Below, one piece after another: positions 1 through 8,053 of a DNA stretch of 64,000 nucleotides. Position numbers and translations under genes: made by a program. Under the pieces are notes generated by a model. It was not told the DNA's origin. It ran no database searches and saw nothing but the letters and a program-made list of their open reading frames with translations. The first letter of the stretch is position 1; each line of letters opens with the position of its first letter. The stretch is from Deltaproteobacteria bacterium. GTDB taxonomy: Bacteria; Desulfobacterota; Desulfobulbia; Desulfobulbales; Desulfocapsaceae. The stretch spans positions 62,001 through 126,000 of the forward strand of contig JAPLJF010000006.1 in NCBI GenBank assembly GCA_026388715.1. The letters are read 5' to 3'.

Positions 1-2
1 CT

Positions 3-209
3 GAAAACGTTTTCTGGCAAAAATGGGGCGTGACACTCTTTGGCACGCAACAACATGCCCGATTTATCCATCATAGCCTGATGTGGTATTTCATCATCTT
101 TGCCTTTATCCATATTTATCTGGTGATATGGAATGACCTGAGGAACCCGGACGGAATCACCTCCTCCATCTTTACCGGCAACAAATTCAGACCACGCAGT
201 ATTAAATGA
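3..209 (+). CDS. Ni/Fe-hydrogenase b-type cytochrome subunit, C-terminal fragment
   Basis: Only the last 68 residues are inside the window; the gene begins upstream. In the frame that ends in TGA at 207-209 the peptide has an aromatic membrane helix (HHSLMWYFIIFAFIHIY), then a short polar tail containing WNDLRNPDG. This is the C-terminal signature of the HyaC/HydC cytochrome b that anchors periplasmic uptake [NiFe]-hydrogenases and passes electrons to quinone. The stop overlaps the hypF start as ATGA, so structural and maturation genes look translationally coupled. The family call rests on a short fragment plus context. Confidence 0.75.
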   Translation, partial: ENVFWQKWGVTLFGTQQHARFIHHSLMWYFIIFAFIHIYLVIWNDLRNPDGITSSIFTGNKFRPRSIK

Positions 210-2584
210 CGGCTTTGTCCTGCCTCGGGACAGAGCCGCATTCTCTTCCACAAGAAAAAAAAGGAGTGGAGCTCACCATCCAGGGCACAGTTCAGGGCGT
301 AGGATTCCGCCCTTTTGTTTATCGTCTGGCCAGAAACTTCAAGATAGGCGGAACCATTGCCAACACCGGCCAGGGCGTCGTAATTCAGGCCGAGGGATTG
401 GCCGCCGATCTTGACAGTTTTCTGCAAGCCCTGACCGAGGAGGCCCCGCCTCTGGCCCGCATCTCCTCTATCAGCCAAAAAAGGCTCCCGGCAGTTACAG
501 ACAGACAAACCTTCACTATTCTTGAAAGCAGCAGCAAACACGCTACCCAGACAATGATCCCGGCTGACATCGCCCTCTGTGACGATTGTCTGCAGGAACT
601 CCTGGACCCGGCAGACCGGCGCTATCGATACCCCTTTATCAACTGCACCAACTGCGGCCCTCGTTTTACCATCGTCAGCTCCATCCCCTATGATCGCCCC
701 TGTACCTCCATGCACTCCTTCCCCATGTGCAAGAGCTGTCAGGCCGAATATGACGATCCTGACAACCGGCGTTTTCATGCCCAGCCCAATGCCTGCCCCC
801 AATGCGGACCGCAGATCAGCTGGCACGCAGCCAGTGGTGAACAGCTTCCCTGCTATGACCCCATAACTGAAACGATCCAAGCCCTTAACGATGGCCGTAT
901 TGTCGCCATCCGGGGAATGGGTGGTTTTCACCTGGTCGTTGATGCCGGCTCCGAATCGGCAGTGGCGCTCCTCAGAAAGCGAAAACAACGTCGGAGCAAG
1001 CCCCTGGCCATCATGGTGGCCGACCTTGAGGCCGCAGCCTTGATCTGTCACCTTTCTCCCGTTGCCAGCCAGGCCCTGACCAGCCTGGCTCACCCCATTG
1101 TCCTGCTGTCCAGAAAAGAGACGGCATCTCTTGCCGCCAATCTGGCGCCGGGCATGGGAGAGATCGGGATCATGCTGCCCTACACCCCGCTGCACCACCT
1201 GCTGTTCGCCACCTCCGGCTGCCCGCAGGCCCTGGTCATGACCAGCGGCAACCGCAACGGTGAGCCCCTGTGCACCGGCAATGATGAGGCAGTATCCCGC
1301 CTTGGCGATATCACCGATTTCTTTCTCCTCCATAATCGTGAGATTGTGACCCGAATTGATGACTCCGTTATCCGCATCATGCAGGGCCGCCCCAGAGTCC
1401 TGCGCCGGGCCCGGGGCTATGTGCCAAACCCCATCCCGCTCACCCAATCCCTGCCGCCTCTCATTGCCTGCGGCAGTGGCCTGAAAAATACCTTCTGTCT
1501 GGTGCGGGACAATATGGCCTTTATCAGCCAGCATATTGGCGATCTTGCCAATATGGAATCATTGGCTTTTTTCAAAGAAAGCATCTATCATTTCCAGGAG
1601 CTTCTGGAGACCCGGCCACAACTCGTGGTCTGCGACCTCCATCCTGATTATCTGAGCAGCCGACATGGGCTGGAGCTGGAACGGACGCTGGGACTGCCGC
1701 GAGTCCTGGTCCAACATCACCACGCCCATGCCGTGGCCGTGATGGCCGAACATGGGTTGCAGGGAAAAGCACTGGCCATTATCCTTGACGGCACAGGTCT
1801 TGGCCCCGATGGCACCATCTGGGGCGGCGAGATCCTGGAGGTGACGCGCACCGATTTTATCCGGCGCGGCTGTCTGGCACCCCTGCCCCTGCCGGGTGGA
1901 GATGCCGCCGCCGAGCAACCATGGCGCATGGGGCTTGCGGCCTTGTATCACACCTATGGCAAAAAAGGGTTAGAAGAGTCACAACTGCCGGCCGCACTTC
2001 TGGACATCGCCGAAGAAAAAAGGTCAGCCGTCCTTACCATGATGCAGAGCGGGTTCAACAGCCCGCTCACCTCAAGTTGCGGGCGTTTGTTTGATGCGGT
2101 GGCCGCCCTGCTTGGCATCCGCCTTGACTCCGATTTTGAGGGTCAGGCCGCCATGGAGCTGGAGGCCATCACCCGGCAATGGCAAGGGACGGAAGAGCAC
2201 AGACAAAGAGCAGAGGAGCCAGTGGAAGAGAATGGACTTTTCATCATTGACAGCAGTCCGTTCATCCGGAGAATGCTCCGTGATCTGGAAGCCGGGAAAT
2301 CAATTCCCGAGCTGGCCATGGGGTTTCATTCCTGGCTGATCGAAAGTTTTGCCATCACCATTAACAGGCTTGCGGCCACCAGCGGTATCCGTACCGTTGT
2401 GCTCTCCGGAGGCTGTCTGCAGAACAGGATTATCATGGAAGGTCTTTTTCAGGCCTTGGAACAGGACGGTTTTCAGGTCTTCACCGGTCAGGAAGTCCCG
2501 GTGAACGACGGGGGAATCTCTCTGGGACAGGCAGTTATTGGAGGATTACGGTATGTGTCTGGCAATACCCATGCAGGTCATTGA
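206..2584 (+). CDS. hypF: Carbamoyltransferase HypF
   Basis: HypF makes thiocarboxamide on the C-terminal cysteine of HypE from carbamoyl phosphate and ATP, the precursor of the CN ligands of the [NiFe] site. At 792 aa the length fits the family. Domains in order: acylphosphatase-like (about 21-110, with GTVQGVGFRPFVYR), two CxxC zinc-finger pairs (about 125-202, beginning CDDC and CTNC), a YrdC-like domain (about 215-400) and a Kae1-like domain (about 415-790) with the metal motif HHHAHA near residue 500. ATG at 206 overlaps the upstream stop. An in-frame GTG at 266 sits on its own AAGGAG and is less likely. A long antisense reading frame across the 5' half is a shadow. Confidence 0.97.
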   Translation: MTALSCLGTEPHSLPQEKKGVELTIQGTVQGVGFRPFVYRLARNFKIGGTIANTGQGVVIQAEGLAADLDSFLQALTEEAPPLARISSISQKRLPAVTDRQTFTILESSSKHATQTMIPADIALCDDCLQELLDPADRRYRYPFINCTNCGPRFTIVSSIPYDRPCTSMHSFPMCKSCQAEYDDPDNRRFHAQPNACPQCGPQISWHAASGEQLPCYDPITETIQALNDGRIVAIRGMGGFHLVVDAGSESAVALLRKRKQRRSKPLAIMVADLEAAALICHLSPVASQALTSLAHPIVLLSRKETASLAANLAPGMGEIGIMLPYTPLHHLLFATSGCPQALVMTSGNRNGEPLCTGNDEAVSRLGDITDFFLLHNREIVTRIDDSVIRIMQGRPRVLRRARGYVPNPIPLTQSLPPLIACGSGLKNTFCLVRDNMAFISQHIGDLANMESLAFFKESIYHFQELLETRPQLVVCDLHPDYLSSRHGLELERTLGLPRVLVQHHHAHAVAVMAEHGLQGKALAIILDGTGLGPDGTIWGGEILEVTRTDFIRRGCLAPLPLPGGDAAAEQPWRMGLAALYHTYGKKGLEESQLPAALLDIAEEKRSAVLTMMQSGFNSPLTSSCGRLFDAVAALLGIRLDSDFEGQAAMELEAITRQWQGTEEHRQRAEEPVEENGLFIIDSSPFIRRMLRDLEAGKSIPELAMGFHSWLIESFAITINRLAATSGIRTVVLSGGCLQNRIIMEGLFQALEQDGFQVFTGQEVPVNDGGISLGQAVIGGLRYVSGNTHAGH

Positions 2585-2819
2585 AATCAGAGGTGACGCC
2601 GATGATTTTCTCACAGAACAGATCGCCGTGGTGGACGCCGACGGCATCCGCCGGGAGACCCGTCTCGATATCGTTGACCGCTGGCCGCAGGTTGGCGACT
2701 ATCTCATCATCCACGCCGGCTTTGCCATCCACACCCTTGACCCCGGTGAGGCGGAGATCAACCTGAAACTGATGCGGGAAATGGCCGACGGGCTTTCCCG
2801 GACAGATCAAGTTCCCTGA
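2553..2819 (+). CDS. hypC: Hydrogenase maturation chaperone HypC
   Basis: HypC/HybG-type chaperone that carries the Fe(CN)2CO unit with HypD and delivers it to the large-subunit precursor. The start is ATG at 2553, giving the obligatory N-terminus MCLAIP with the functional cysteine at position 2; GGAGG lies about 7 bases upstream. An ATG 15 bases earlier would bury that cysteine. The 88-residue length is normal. It overlaps the end of hypF by 32 bases. In most clusters hypD follows directly; here about 1.9 kb of cassette-like DNA separates them. Confidence 0.95.
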   Translation: MCLAIPMQVIEIRGDADDFLTEQIAVVDADGIRRETRLDIVDRWPQVGDYLIIHAGFAIHTLDPGEAEINLKLMREMADGLSRTDQVP

Positions 2820-2882
2820 AAGAGTGCCGTCTTTCTGTATAACATTCTTTAGGGATGATATACAGAACTGGATAATTACTTG

Positions 2883-3274
2883 TTGGGTACATAAAAAAAC
2901 GAGAGCATCATGACCAAAGAAAGAGACATCCCGCATCGTGAAGCATTTGAAAATCAAGGTGAAACTTACGTGCGCTATACATTCTTCAACCGTGAAGATG
3001 ATGTCGGGATGGCCGCTCGTGCCTGGCTTTCCGAAAAGCAAGTAGAGCGCGAAGAGGTTGCAGCATCCAAGCGAGATGCACGGGAAGATAAAACTCTTGC
3101 CCTTGCTTCTCGGGCCAATCGGATAGCGTGGATAGCCGCAGCTATTGCAGCTATATCAAGTATTAAAGAAATCAAGTGGATTATAAATTCTGTCATTTCA
3201 TTGCTAAAATAAAGTTCCCAACAATCGGCTGCACTCTGACCCCGCAAACAGCGCGGGGCAGGTGAGCCTTAGCG
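2883..3274 (+). mobile_element. Integron-like gene cassette 1 (no integrase nearby)
   Basis: The left edge is GTTGGGT at 2882-2888, matching the GTTRRRY core. The right edge is the attC at 3216-3280, whose first core TCCCAAC is complementary to GTTGGGT at 6 of 7 positions. That match is expected between the start of an integrated cassette and its own attC. The unit of about 392 bp holds one gene in the same orientation. No attI and no second attC could be recognised between hypC and 2882. Confidence 0.6.
2910..3212 (+). CDS. Hypothetical protein with C-terminal membrane helix (cassette gene)
   Basis: A 100-residue protein I do not recognise. Residues 1-65 are highly charged with many Glu/Arg/Lys and look helical, possibly coiled coil; about residues 70-96 are hydrophobic (AWIAAAIAAISSI and following) and would form one membrane helix with the charged part in the cytoplasm. 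It nearly fills the proposed cassette, beginning 22 bases after the GTTGGGT core and ending just before the attC, as usual for cassette genes. A weak GAGAG lies ahead of the ATG. Function unknown. Confidence 0.6.
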   Translation: MTKERDIPHREAFENQGETYVRYTFFNREDDVGMAARAWLSEKQVEREEVAASKRDAREDKTLALASRANRIAWIAAAIAAISSIKEIKWIINSVISLLK

Positions 3275-3280
3275 TTATCT
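3216..3280 (+). other. attC recombination site
   Basis: The bottom strand would fold as a classical attC. Outer core TCCCAAC (3216-3222) pairs through AAC with GTT of GTTATCT (3274-3280). After a short unpaired spacer, GGCTGCAC pairs with GTGAGCC, leaving exactly one extra G unpaired in the left arm, the hallmark of attC sites. An inner stem follows, CTG-A-CCCCGC against GCGGGG-CAG around a 7-base loop. Length 65 bp. The outer cores pair poorly beyond AAC, as expected when the last six bases come from the next cassette. Confidence 0.75.
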
Positions 3281-4230
3281 GTCCAAAACAATTGAGGAGT
3301 AATCAAAATTGAACCCAAGATCTAAAAGTATCGATCACAACGGAGTGACAGTTGATTTACCATTTATTGTGCATCAGGGAAGATCAGTTAGTTTGTACTC
3401 ACTTCTGGATTATGAAGTAGCGTGCAAGTTATGCGAAAATGAAAGTTTCGCTCCAGTTACTGTAATAGCACCTAATGGCGTGAAAAAAGCTGCAGGTGTT
3501 GTTTCTGCTATCGAATATAAAAAAACATCATTGGTTCCTTATATTGAATGGAGCTTTGGTGTTTTTGTTGCTTCTAATGACGCAATTATACCAGAAATAA
3601 AATTTATCAATGAGACTTCACTTTTCTTTCAAAGCATTTTAGATGATCCCCAAATAGGAAATTCTGTTTTTTGTCCAGAACTAATTCTAAATCATATCTT
3701 GCCAACAGAAGTTGGAGTGGATCATTATGGTTACCCAAAAGAACTTGGAAATATAGAATTTAATTGTAACGGGAAAGAAATTTATTTCATGACATCACCA
3801 AAAGAAGATCCATGGATTATGAAAGCTACAGTTCCAACTAAACGGGGTGTTTTATCTAAATTCTCTTTTCTGTTTGCAATGATAAAAGCTTATGGCATAA
3901 GCAAATCAATGCAGGCTTTGACAAAAAAAGAATTTACCGTAACACTTCTAGGCTCTGCAAAAATTCTTGCCAAGAAAGCTTATATGAAAGTAAAAAATGA
4001 CCCCAGTACAGAAATGTTTCCCTGGGACAATAAAGATTGCAAGTTAGAGATCAATCCAGATAGTAAGTGGGGGAGAATACTCATAGACTCAAATTTTGAA
4101 CCACAACTTATTTGCCATGTGCCAAGATTGAAAGTTGAATTCTCAGAGCCAATAGATCAGTAATGAAAACAAACAGATAACAATGCGCTACACCAGACCA
4201 GGTTCACGTTTGCGAGTTAAAATCTGCAAG
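3275..4230 (+). mobile_element. Integron-like gene cassette 2, attC right half degenerate
   Basis: The cassette would start with TTATCT at 3275. After its gene, AGATAAC (4175-4181) is the exact reverse complement of GTTATCT at 3274-3280, followed by AATGCGC as in many attC left arms. A normal right arm is missing. A weak fold uses GCG, GTTA and TCTG around 4212-4226 to pair with the left arm, so the site is either very degenerate or truncated. The right boundary is approximate. Confidence 0.5.
3309..4163 (+). CDS. Acetoacetate decarboxylase-like fold protein (cassette gene)
   Basis: A 284-residue protein read from TTG at 3309 with a good GAGGAG nine bases upstream. The centre holds GYPKELG (about residues 140-146) in a context like the YPKKLG active site of acetoacetate decarboxylase. 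The Schiff-base lysine is kept, but the second lysine that lowers its pKa is Glu here. Decarboxylase activity is therefore doubtful; related proteins include lyases and proteins of unknown role. Codon use is clearly AT-richer than the hyp genes on either side, consistent with transfer. The family call is by eye. Confidence 0.5.
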   Translation: MNPRSKSIDHNGVTVDLPFIVHQGRSVSLYSLLDYEVACKLCENESFAPVTVIAPNGVKKAAGVVSAIEYKKTSLVPYIEWSFGVFVASNDAIIPEIKFINETSLFFQSILDDPQIGNSVFCPELILNHILPTEVGVDHYGYPKELGNIEFNCNGKEIYFMTSPKEDPWIMKATVPTKRGVLSKFSFLFAMIKAYGISKSMQALTKKEFTVTLLGSAKILAKKAYMKVKNDPSTEMFPWDNKDCKLEINPDSKWGRILIDSNFEPQLICHVPRLKVEFSEPIDQ

Positions 4231-4253
4231 CACGGGGCTGGCTGGAAAGAATA

Positions 4254-4272
4254 GGGGACAGACCCCGTTTTT
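4254..4272 (+). terminator. Short GC hairpin with T-run (repeat-associated)
   Basis: GGGG-ACAGA-CCCC followed by GTTTTT. It could terminate transcription leaving cassette 2. The same GGGGACAGACCCC phrase is common in REP-type repeats mobilised by IS200-like transposases, so it may instead be a fragment of such a repeat. A 4-bp stem is weak. Confidence 0.3.
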
Positions 4273-4329
4273 CACTTCGGCAAGAAAAGCCACGAAAAAC
4301 GAGAGCAACCATTACCAAGGGATCAGGCT

Positions 4330-4554
4330 ATGAAAACCGAATACGATCTGTCAAAAATGAAATCCCGTAAAAACCCTTATGCGGTTAAACTCAAAAAATC
4401 CGTCACGATGCGGTTGAGTGAAGATGTTATTGGCTATTTCAAACAGATGGCCGATGAAAAAGGCGTCCCCTATCAAAGTCTCATCAATCTTTATTTGCGA
4501 GACTGTGTTGCAAATCATAGAAAGATTGATATTTCCTGGCAAACGACGCCCTGA
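4330..4554 (+). CDS. Ribbon-helix-helix (BrnA/CopG-type) antitoxin-like protein, orphan
   Basis: A 74-residue basic protein. The segment from KKSVTMRLSEDVIGYFKQMA through PYQSLINLYLRDCV fits a ribbon-helix-helix DNA-binding fold as in BrnA/CopG antitoxins: a beta strand with alternating side chains (TMRL), two helices, and a loop before the second helix. No toxin gene (BrnT or RelE type) lies within 250 bases on either side. It may be an orphan antitoxin or a relic of the inserted block between hypC and hypD. The start ATG has AAGGGA about ten bases upstream. Confidence 0.6.
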   Translation: MKTEYDLSKMKSRKNPYAVKLKKSVTMRLSEDVIGYFKQMADEKGVPYQSLINLYLRDCVANHRKIDISWQTTP

Positions 4555-4769
4555 TCCATGATTCAAGATGGGCGCAGAAAAGATGTGTAAACGATATGTT
4601 ACCAAGCGCTTCCAATCTGGAACGCAGTGCGTACCGAATTAAACTCGACCCATTACCGCCTGTTATCCCAGATTGAAGATGAGGGCAAACGCCGCTTTTA
4701 CCCAGGATCGGGAACGATTTGCTTTGGGTGCGGAATCGGAGATGGATGAGGAATGAGAGATTATAGTCC
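4555..4769. other. Non-coding stretch before hypD
   Basis: Holds no convincing gene. It contains a few short inverted motifs (for example around 4606-4640) but no recognisable attC, promoter or repeat copy. It may be eroded cassette or repeat DNA. Confidence 0.3.
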
Positions 4770-5864
4770 ATGAAATATGTTGACGAATTCCGGGATCCTG
4801 AGCTGACCGCGCATCTGCTGCGCGAGCTGACCGCGGCCACCACCAGGCCGTTTCGGGTCATGGAGGTGTGCGGCACCCACACCATGGCCATCTTCCGCAG
4901 CGGCCTGCGCGGCCTGCTGCCGCCGGAAATTGAGCTCATCTCCGGCCCCGGCTGCCCGGTCTGTGTCACCTCGGCATCCCATATTGACGCCTTCCTGCAG
5001 ATGGCCGAGCTGCCGGGAACTCACCTTGCCGTCTTTGGCGATCTGTTCCGGGTGCCCGGTAGCAATGGCACAACGCTTGCCCATGCCCGCGCCCAGGGCG
5101 CGAAGATTGATGTGGTCTATTCGGCCATGAATGGCCTGGAGCTGGCGCGCAAAAATCCGGCCGAGCAGGTGATCTTTCCCGGCATAGGATTTGAGACCAC
5201 CACCCCCGGCATTGCCGCCACCATCCTCGCCGCCAGGCAGCAGAATATTGACAATTTCATGGTCTTTTCCACCCACAAGACCATGCTTCCGCCGCTCATG
5301 GCCCTGCTCGGCGATCCGGCCCTGAGGCTTGACGGCCTGATCTGTCCCGGACACGTGAGCAGTATCATCGGTGCGGCTGCCTACCAGCCTCTGGCGGAAC
5401 AGAACCACCTGGCCTGCGTGGTCGCCGGTTTTGAACCCACCGATATCCTCCAGGCCCTGATCCTTATGGCCAGACAAATCAGTGAAGACCGGGCCGAAGT
5501 TGAAAACGCCTACACTCGGGCCGTAACCTGGGAAGGCAACGCCCGCGCCAGAGCGATGGTGGCGACTATCTTTGAGCCGGTGGACATGGAATGGCGCGGA
5601 CTTGGGACAATTGGAGGCAGTGGTCTTGCCATCAGGAAGGAATTTACCGGGTTTGACGCCCACTCACGTCTGTCGATCACCGTACCGGAGTCCAAGGAAC
5701 CCCCGGGCTGCCTCTGCGGACAGATTCTCAAGGGGATCACTACGCCGCCATCCTGCCCGCTCTTTGGCAGGCGCTGCACCCCATCAAGCCCCATTGGCCC
5801 CTGCATGGTCTCAAGCGAAGGGACCTGCAGCGCCTGGTTTAACTATGGGAATGATTCGCATTAG
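4770..5864 (+). CDS. hypD: Hydrogenase maturation protein HypD
   Basis: HypD is the [4Fe-4S] scaffold on which, with HypC, the Fe(CN)2CO group is assembled. The 364 residues show the family motifs in order: MEVCGTHT (Cys about 34), GPGCPVC (Cys about 66 and 69), GFETTTP, and a C-terminal cysteine set (CLCG, then CPLFGRRC, PCMVS, GTC) for the cluster. It starts after the cassette block, so it may depend on read-through from hypFC or on its own unidentified promoter. A palindromic repeat separates it from hypE. Confidence 0.95.
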   Translation: MKYVDEFRDPELTAHLLRELTAATTRPFRVMEVCGTHTMAIFRSGLRGLLPPEIELISGPGCPVCVTSASHIDAFLQMAELPGTHLAVFGDLFRVPGSNGTTLAHARAQGAKIDVVYSAMNGLELARKNPAEQVIFPGIGFETTTPGIAATILAARQQNIDNFMVFSTHKTMLPPLMALLGDPALRLDGLICPGHVSSIIGAAAYQPLAEQNHLACVVAGFEPTDILQALILMARQISEDRAEVENAYTRAVTWEGNARARAMVATIFEPVDMEWRGLGTIGGSGLAIRKEFTGFDAHSRLSITVPESKEPPGCLCGQILKGITTPPSCPLFGRRCTPSSPIGPCMVSSEGTCSAWFNYGNDSH

Positions 5865-5882
5865 AGTCTCTTCCAGATATGT

Positions 5883-5989
5883 CCCCCTCCCTTGACGGAA
5901 GGGGGCTAGGGGGAGGGTGAAACATGCAGCGTGATGATTTCATGGCTATTTTCCTCCCACCCTAACCCTCCCCCTCCAGGGGGGAGGGA
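5883..5989. repeat. C/G-rich palindromic intergenic repeat
   Basis: Two mirrored blocks: CCCCCTCCC ... GGGGGAGGG at 5883-5917, and a second block rich in CCCTCCCCC near 5958-5989 complementary to the first. The whole forms a nested inverted repeat of about 107 bp between hypD and hypE. It looks like a REP/MITE-type element with no coding capacity. Confidence 0.6.
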
Positions 5990-6041
5990 ATTTATTGCTA
6001 CTTTTGCAAAAGACTCATTAACAAGTTATTATAAACACAAT

Positions 6042-7067
6042 ATGTCACCCAAAATACCAGAGACCATCCTTCTTGACCACGGCAGCGGCGGACTGGCCAG
6101 CCAGGAACTGATCAGCACTCTTTTCCTGAAGCACCTGGGCAACAAGGTCCTGTCAGCCCTGGAAGACAGCGCTGTCATGGACAACCAGCCGGGCCGGCTC
6201 GCCTTTACCACCGACAGCTATGTGGTGGATCCCATCTTCTTTCCCGGCGGCGATATCGGCACCCTCGCCGTGCACGGCACCATCAACGACCTGGCCATGC
6301 GCGGCGCCAGGCCGCTCTGCCTGAGCCTGGGGCTTATCCTGGAAGAAGGGCTGCCGCTCGCTGACCTGGAACGGATCATCATCTCGATCCGAGACGCCTC
6401 GCTTGCCGGCGGCGTGCCCATTGTCACCGGCGACACCAAGGTTGTGCCCAGGGGCAAGGCCGACAAGATCTTCATCAACACCTCGGGGATCGGTCTGGTG
6501 GCCGACGGGGTAGAGATCTCTGCCACTAGGGCTCAAGCGGGAGACAAGATCATCCTTTCCGGCTCCATGGGCGACCATGGGATCACCATCATGACCCGCC
6601 GGGCCGGCATTGCCCTGGCCGGAGATCTACGCAGCGACTCCATGGCCCTGCACGCGATGGTCCAGAAACTGCTTGCCGGTCTACCTCCAGGCAGCATCCA
6701 CACCCTGCGCGACCCGACCCGGGGCGGTGTCACCACCTCCCTCTGTGAGATTGCCGGAAGCTGCGGCCACATGATTGAAATCGAAGAATCCCGCATCCCG
6801 GTGCGCCCGGAAGTGCGGGCCGCCTGCGAGATCCTGGGCCTTGACCCGCTCTATCTGGCCAATGAAGGAAAATGCCTGGCCCTGGTCGCCCCCGACATCG
6901 CCGATCAGGCCCTGGCTCTAATGCGTGCCTGTCCGGAGGGCGCAGAGGCTGCCATTATCGGCACAGTTACATCCGGCAATACTGGCCGGGTCGTACTCAA
7001 AACAACCATTGGGGGGACCAGGGTGATAACCCCCTTGCACGGCGCCCCCCTACCACGGATATGCTAA
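6042..7067 (+). CDS. hypE: Hydrogenase maturation protein HypE
   Basis: HypE (PurM/AIR-synthase superfamily) dehydrates the thiocarboxamide placed on its C-terminal cysteine by HypF to thiocyanate, the cyanide donor. The protein ends in PRIC, exactly as required. Other motifs: DHGSGG near the start, FTTDSYVV, and DPTRGG. ATG at 6042 (MSPKIPETILLDHGSGG) gives 341 residues, typical of the family. Starting earlier would translate the palindromic repeat. No strong ribosome site is visible. Confidence 0.95.
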   Translation: MSPKIPETILLDHGSGGLASQELISTLFLKHLGNKVLSALEDSAVMDNQPGRLAFTTDSYVVDPIFFPGGDIGTLAVHGTINDLAMRGARPLCLSLGLILEEGLPLADLERIIISIRDASLAGGVPIVTGDTKVVPRGKADKIFINTSGIGLVADGVEISATRAQAGDKIILSGSMGDHGITIMTRRAGIALAGDLRSDSMALHAMVQKLLAGLPPGSIHTLRDPTRGGVTTSLCEIAGSCGHMIEIEESRIPVRPEVRAACEILGLDPLYLANEGKCLALVAPDIADQALALMRACPEGAEAAIIGTVTSGNTGRVVLKTTIGGTRVITPLHGAPLPRIC

Positions 7068-7140
7068 AAAAGGTATTTAGGCTGAAGGCTGAAGAATATA
7101 TCTCTGGTTCCCATGCGCCGCATCCAGTTAAATTGAACTT

Positions 7141-7683
7141 ATGGAAATAATGCAAGAAATGACAAAACAAAAAAAGGCGGGGATTCTCGGGATTGGCAAT
7201 CTGCTGCTCTCGGACGAAGGTTTTGGTATCCATACGATCCATTATCTGGAACAAAATTATACCTTTCCGGAAACTATCCGGCTCAACGATGCCGGCACCG
7301 CAGGTATCTACATGGCCCCCTTTCTCGAGGAATGTGACCCGATTCTGGTCATTGATGTGGTGGCCCTGAACGCAGAGCCAGGCTCCGTCCACTGTTTCAG
7401 CAGCAAGGATATCGGCGCCGGCACCATACCGAGCAAGATGTCCCCGCACCAGCTGGGTCTGCTCGAGATGCTGGAGATCTGCAAACTGCGCGAATGCCAA
7501 CCGGAGACCGTAGAGTTTTTCTGCGTCGTACCCGCCGACCTGCAGACCTCCATGGAGCTGTCGCCCCAGGTGGCCCCACGAGTCAAAGAGATTGCCGAAC
7601 GGATAGTCAACTGGCTGCGTCGGGCCGGTCACACCATCCCCGAAAAGCTCGAGGCAACACCGAAGGTCCTGCACCATGCATGA
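7141..7683 (+). CDS. Hydrogenase maturation endopeptidase (HyaD/HybD family)
   Basis: Cleaves the C-terminal tail of the hydrogenase large subunit once the NiFe centre is in place. Residues 12-30 hold the family start GILGIGNLLLSDEGFGIH, with the metal-binding Glu. The Asp lies in VIDVV (about 63) and the His in SPHQLG (about 100), matching the three nickel ligands of HybD. Length 180 aa. Three in-frame ATG codons (7141, 7150, 7159) are possible and no clear ribosome site separates them. It overlaps hypA by 8 bases. As a dedicated protease it implies one cognate hydrogenase, probably that of the upstream cytochrome. Confidence 0.9.
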   Translation: MEIMQEMTKQKKAGILGIGNLLLSDEGFGIHTIHYLEQNYTFPETIRLNDAGTAGIYMAPFLEECDPILVIDVVALNAEPGSVHCFSSKDIGAGTIPSKMSPHQLGLLEMLEICKLRECQPETVEFFCVVPADLQTSMELSPQVAPRVKEIAERIVNWLRRAGHTIPEKLEATPKVLHHA

Positions 7684-8020
7684 GATGTCGCTGGTCCAGG
7701 CCCTGCTCGCGCAACTGACAACGCTCGCCGCCGAACATGACAAGAAACGGGTTATCACCGTAACCCTCGATATCGGCCCGCTCTCCGGGGTGGTGATTGA
7801 CTCATTCCAGTTTGGTTTTGATATCCTCTCAGCAGAAACCAGCCTGACCAAAGGGGCAAAACTGATCATCATCAATCCGCCGGCGACCTATCAATGCATC
7901 CGTTGTGGCCACCGACAATCCGCAGCCGTTCGACCCGACCATTGCCCGGAATGCAATGAAACCCTCCTCATTCCCGAGGGAGGAGACGCCATCATCCTCA
8001 ATCAGGTGGAGATGGAGTAG
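7676..8020 (+). CDS. hypA: Nickel metallochaperone HypA
   Basis: Works with HypB to insert nickel. The protein starts MHEMSL, with His2 as nickel ligand, and carries the zinc site as CIRCG (about 63-67) and CPEC (about 80-83). 114 residues, standard length. It overlaps the upstream protease gene, indicating coupled translation. A 160-bp gap containing a hairpin repeat separates it from hypB. Confidence 0.95.
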   Translation: MHEMSLVQALLAQLTTLAAEHDKKRVITVTLDIGPLSGVVIDSFQFGFDILSAETSLTKGAKLIIINPPATYQCIRCGHRQSAAVRPDHCPECNETLLIPEGGDAIILNQVEME

Positions 8021-8053
8021 GCAGGCTACCACAGGACGACAGATAAAAACATT

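Noticed and set aside
116-1534. 472-codon reading frame on the minus strand opposite hypF
   Set aside because: It is the antisense shadow of a GC-rich gene with strong HypF motifs; the peptide has no family features and no ribosome site.
2820-4330. Integron integrase or attI site next to the cassettes
   Set aside because: No tyrosine recombinase frame is present and the 62 bases after hypC do not show integrase-binding repeats; the cassettes are reported without an integrase.
4229-4769. Toxin partner for the ribbon-helix-helix antitoxin-like gene
   Set aside because: No reading frame of 60-120 codons resembling BrnT, RelE or PIN toxins exists on either side.
5931-6041. Longer HypE with a 37-residue N-terminal extension
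   Set aside because: The extension translates the C/G palindromic repeat; family members start at the DHGSGG-proximal methionine used here.
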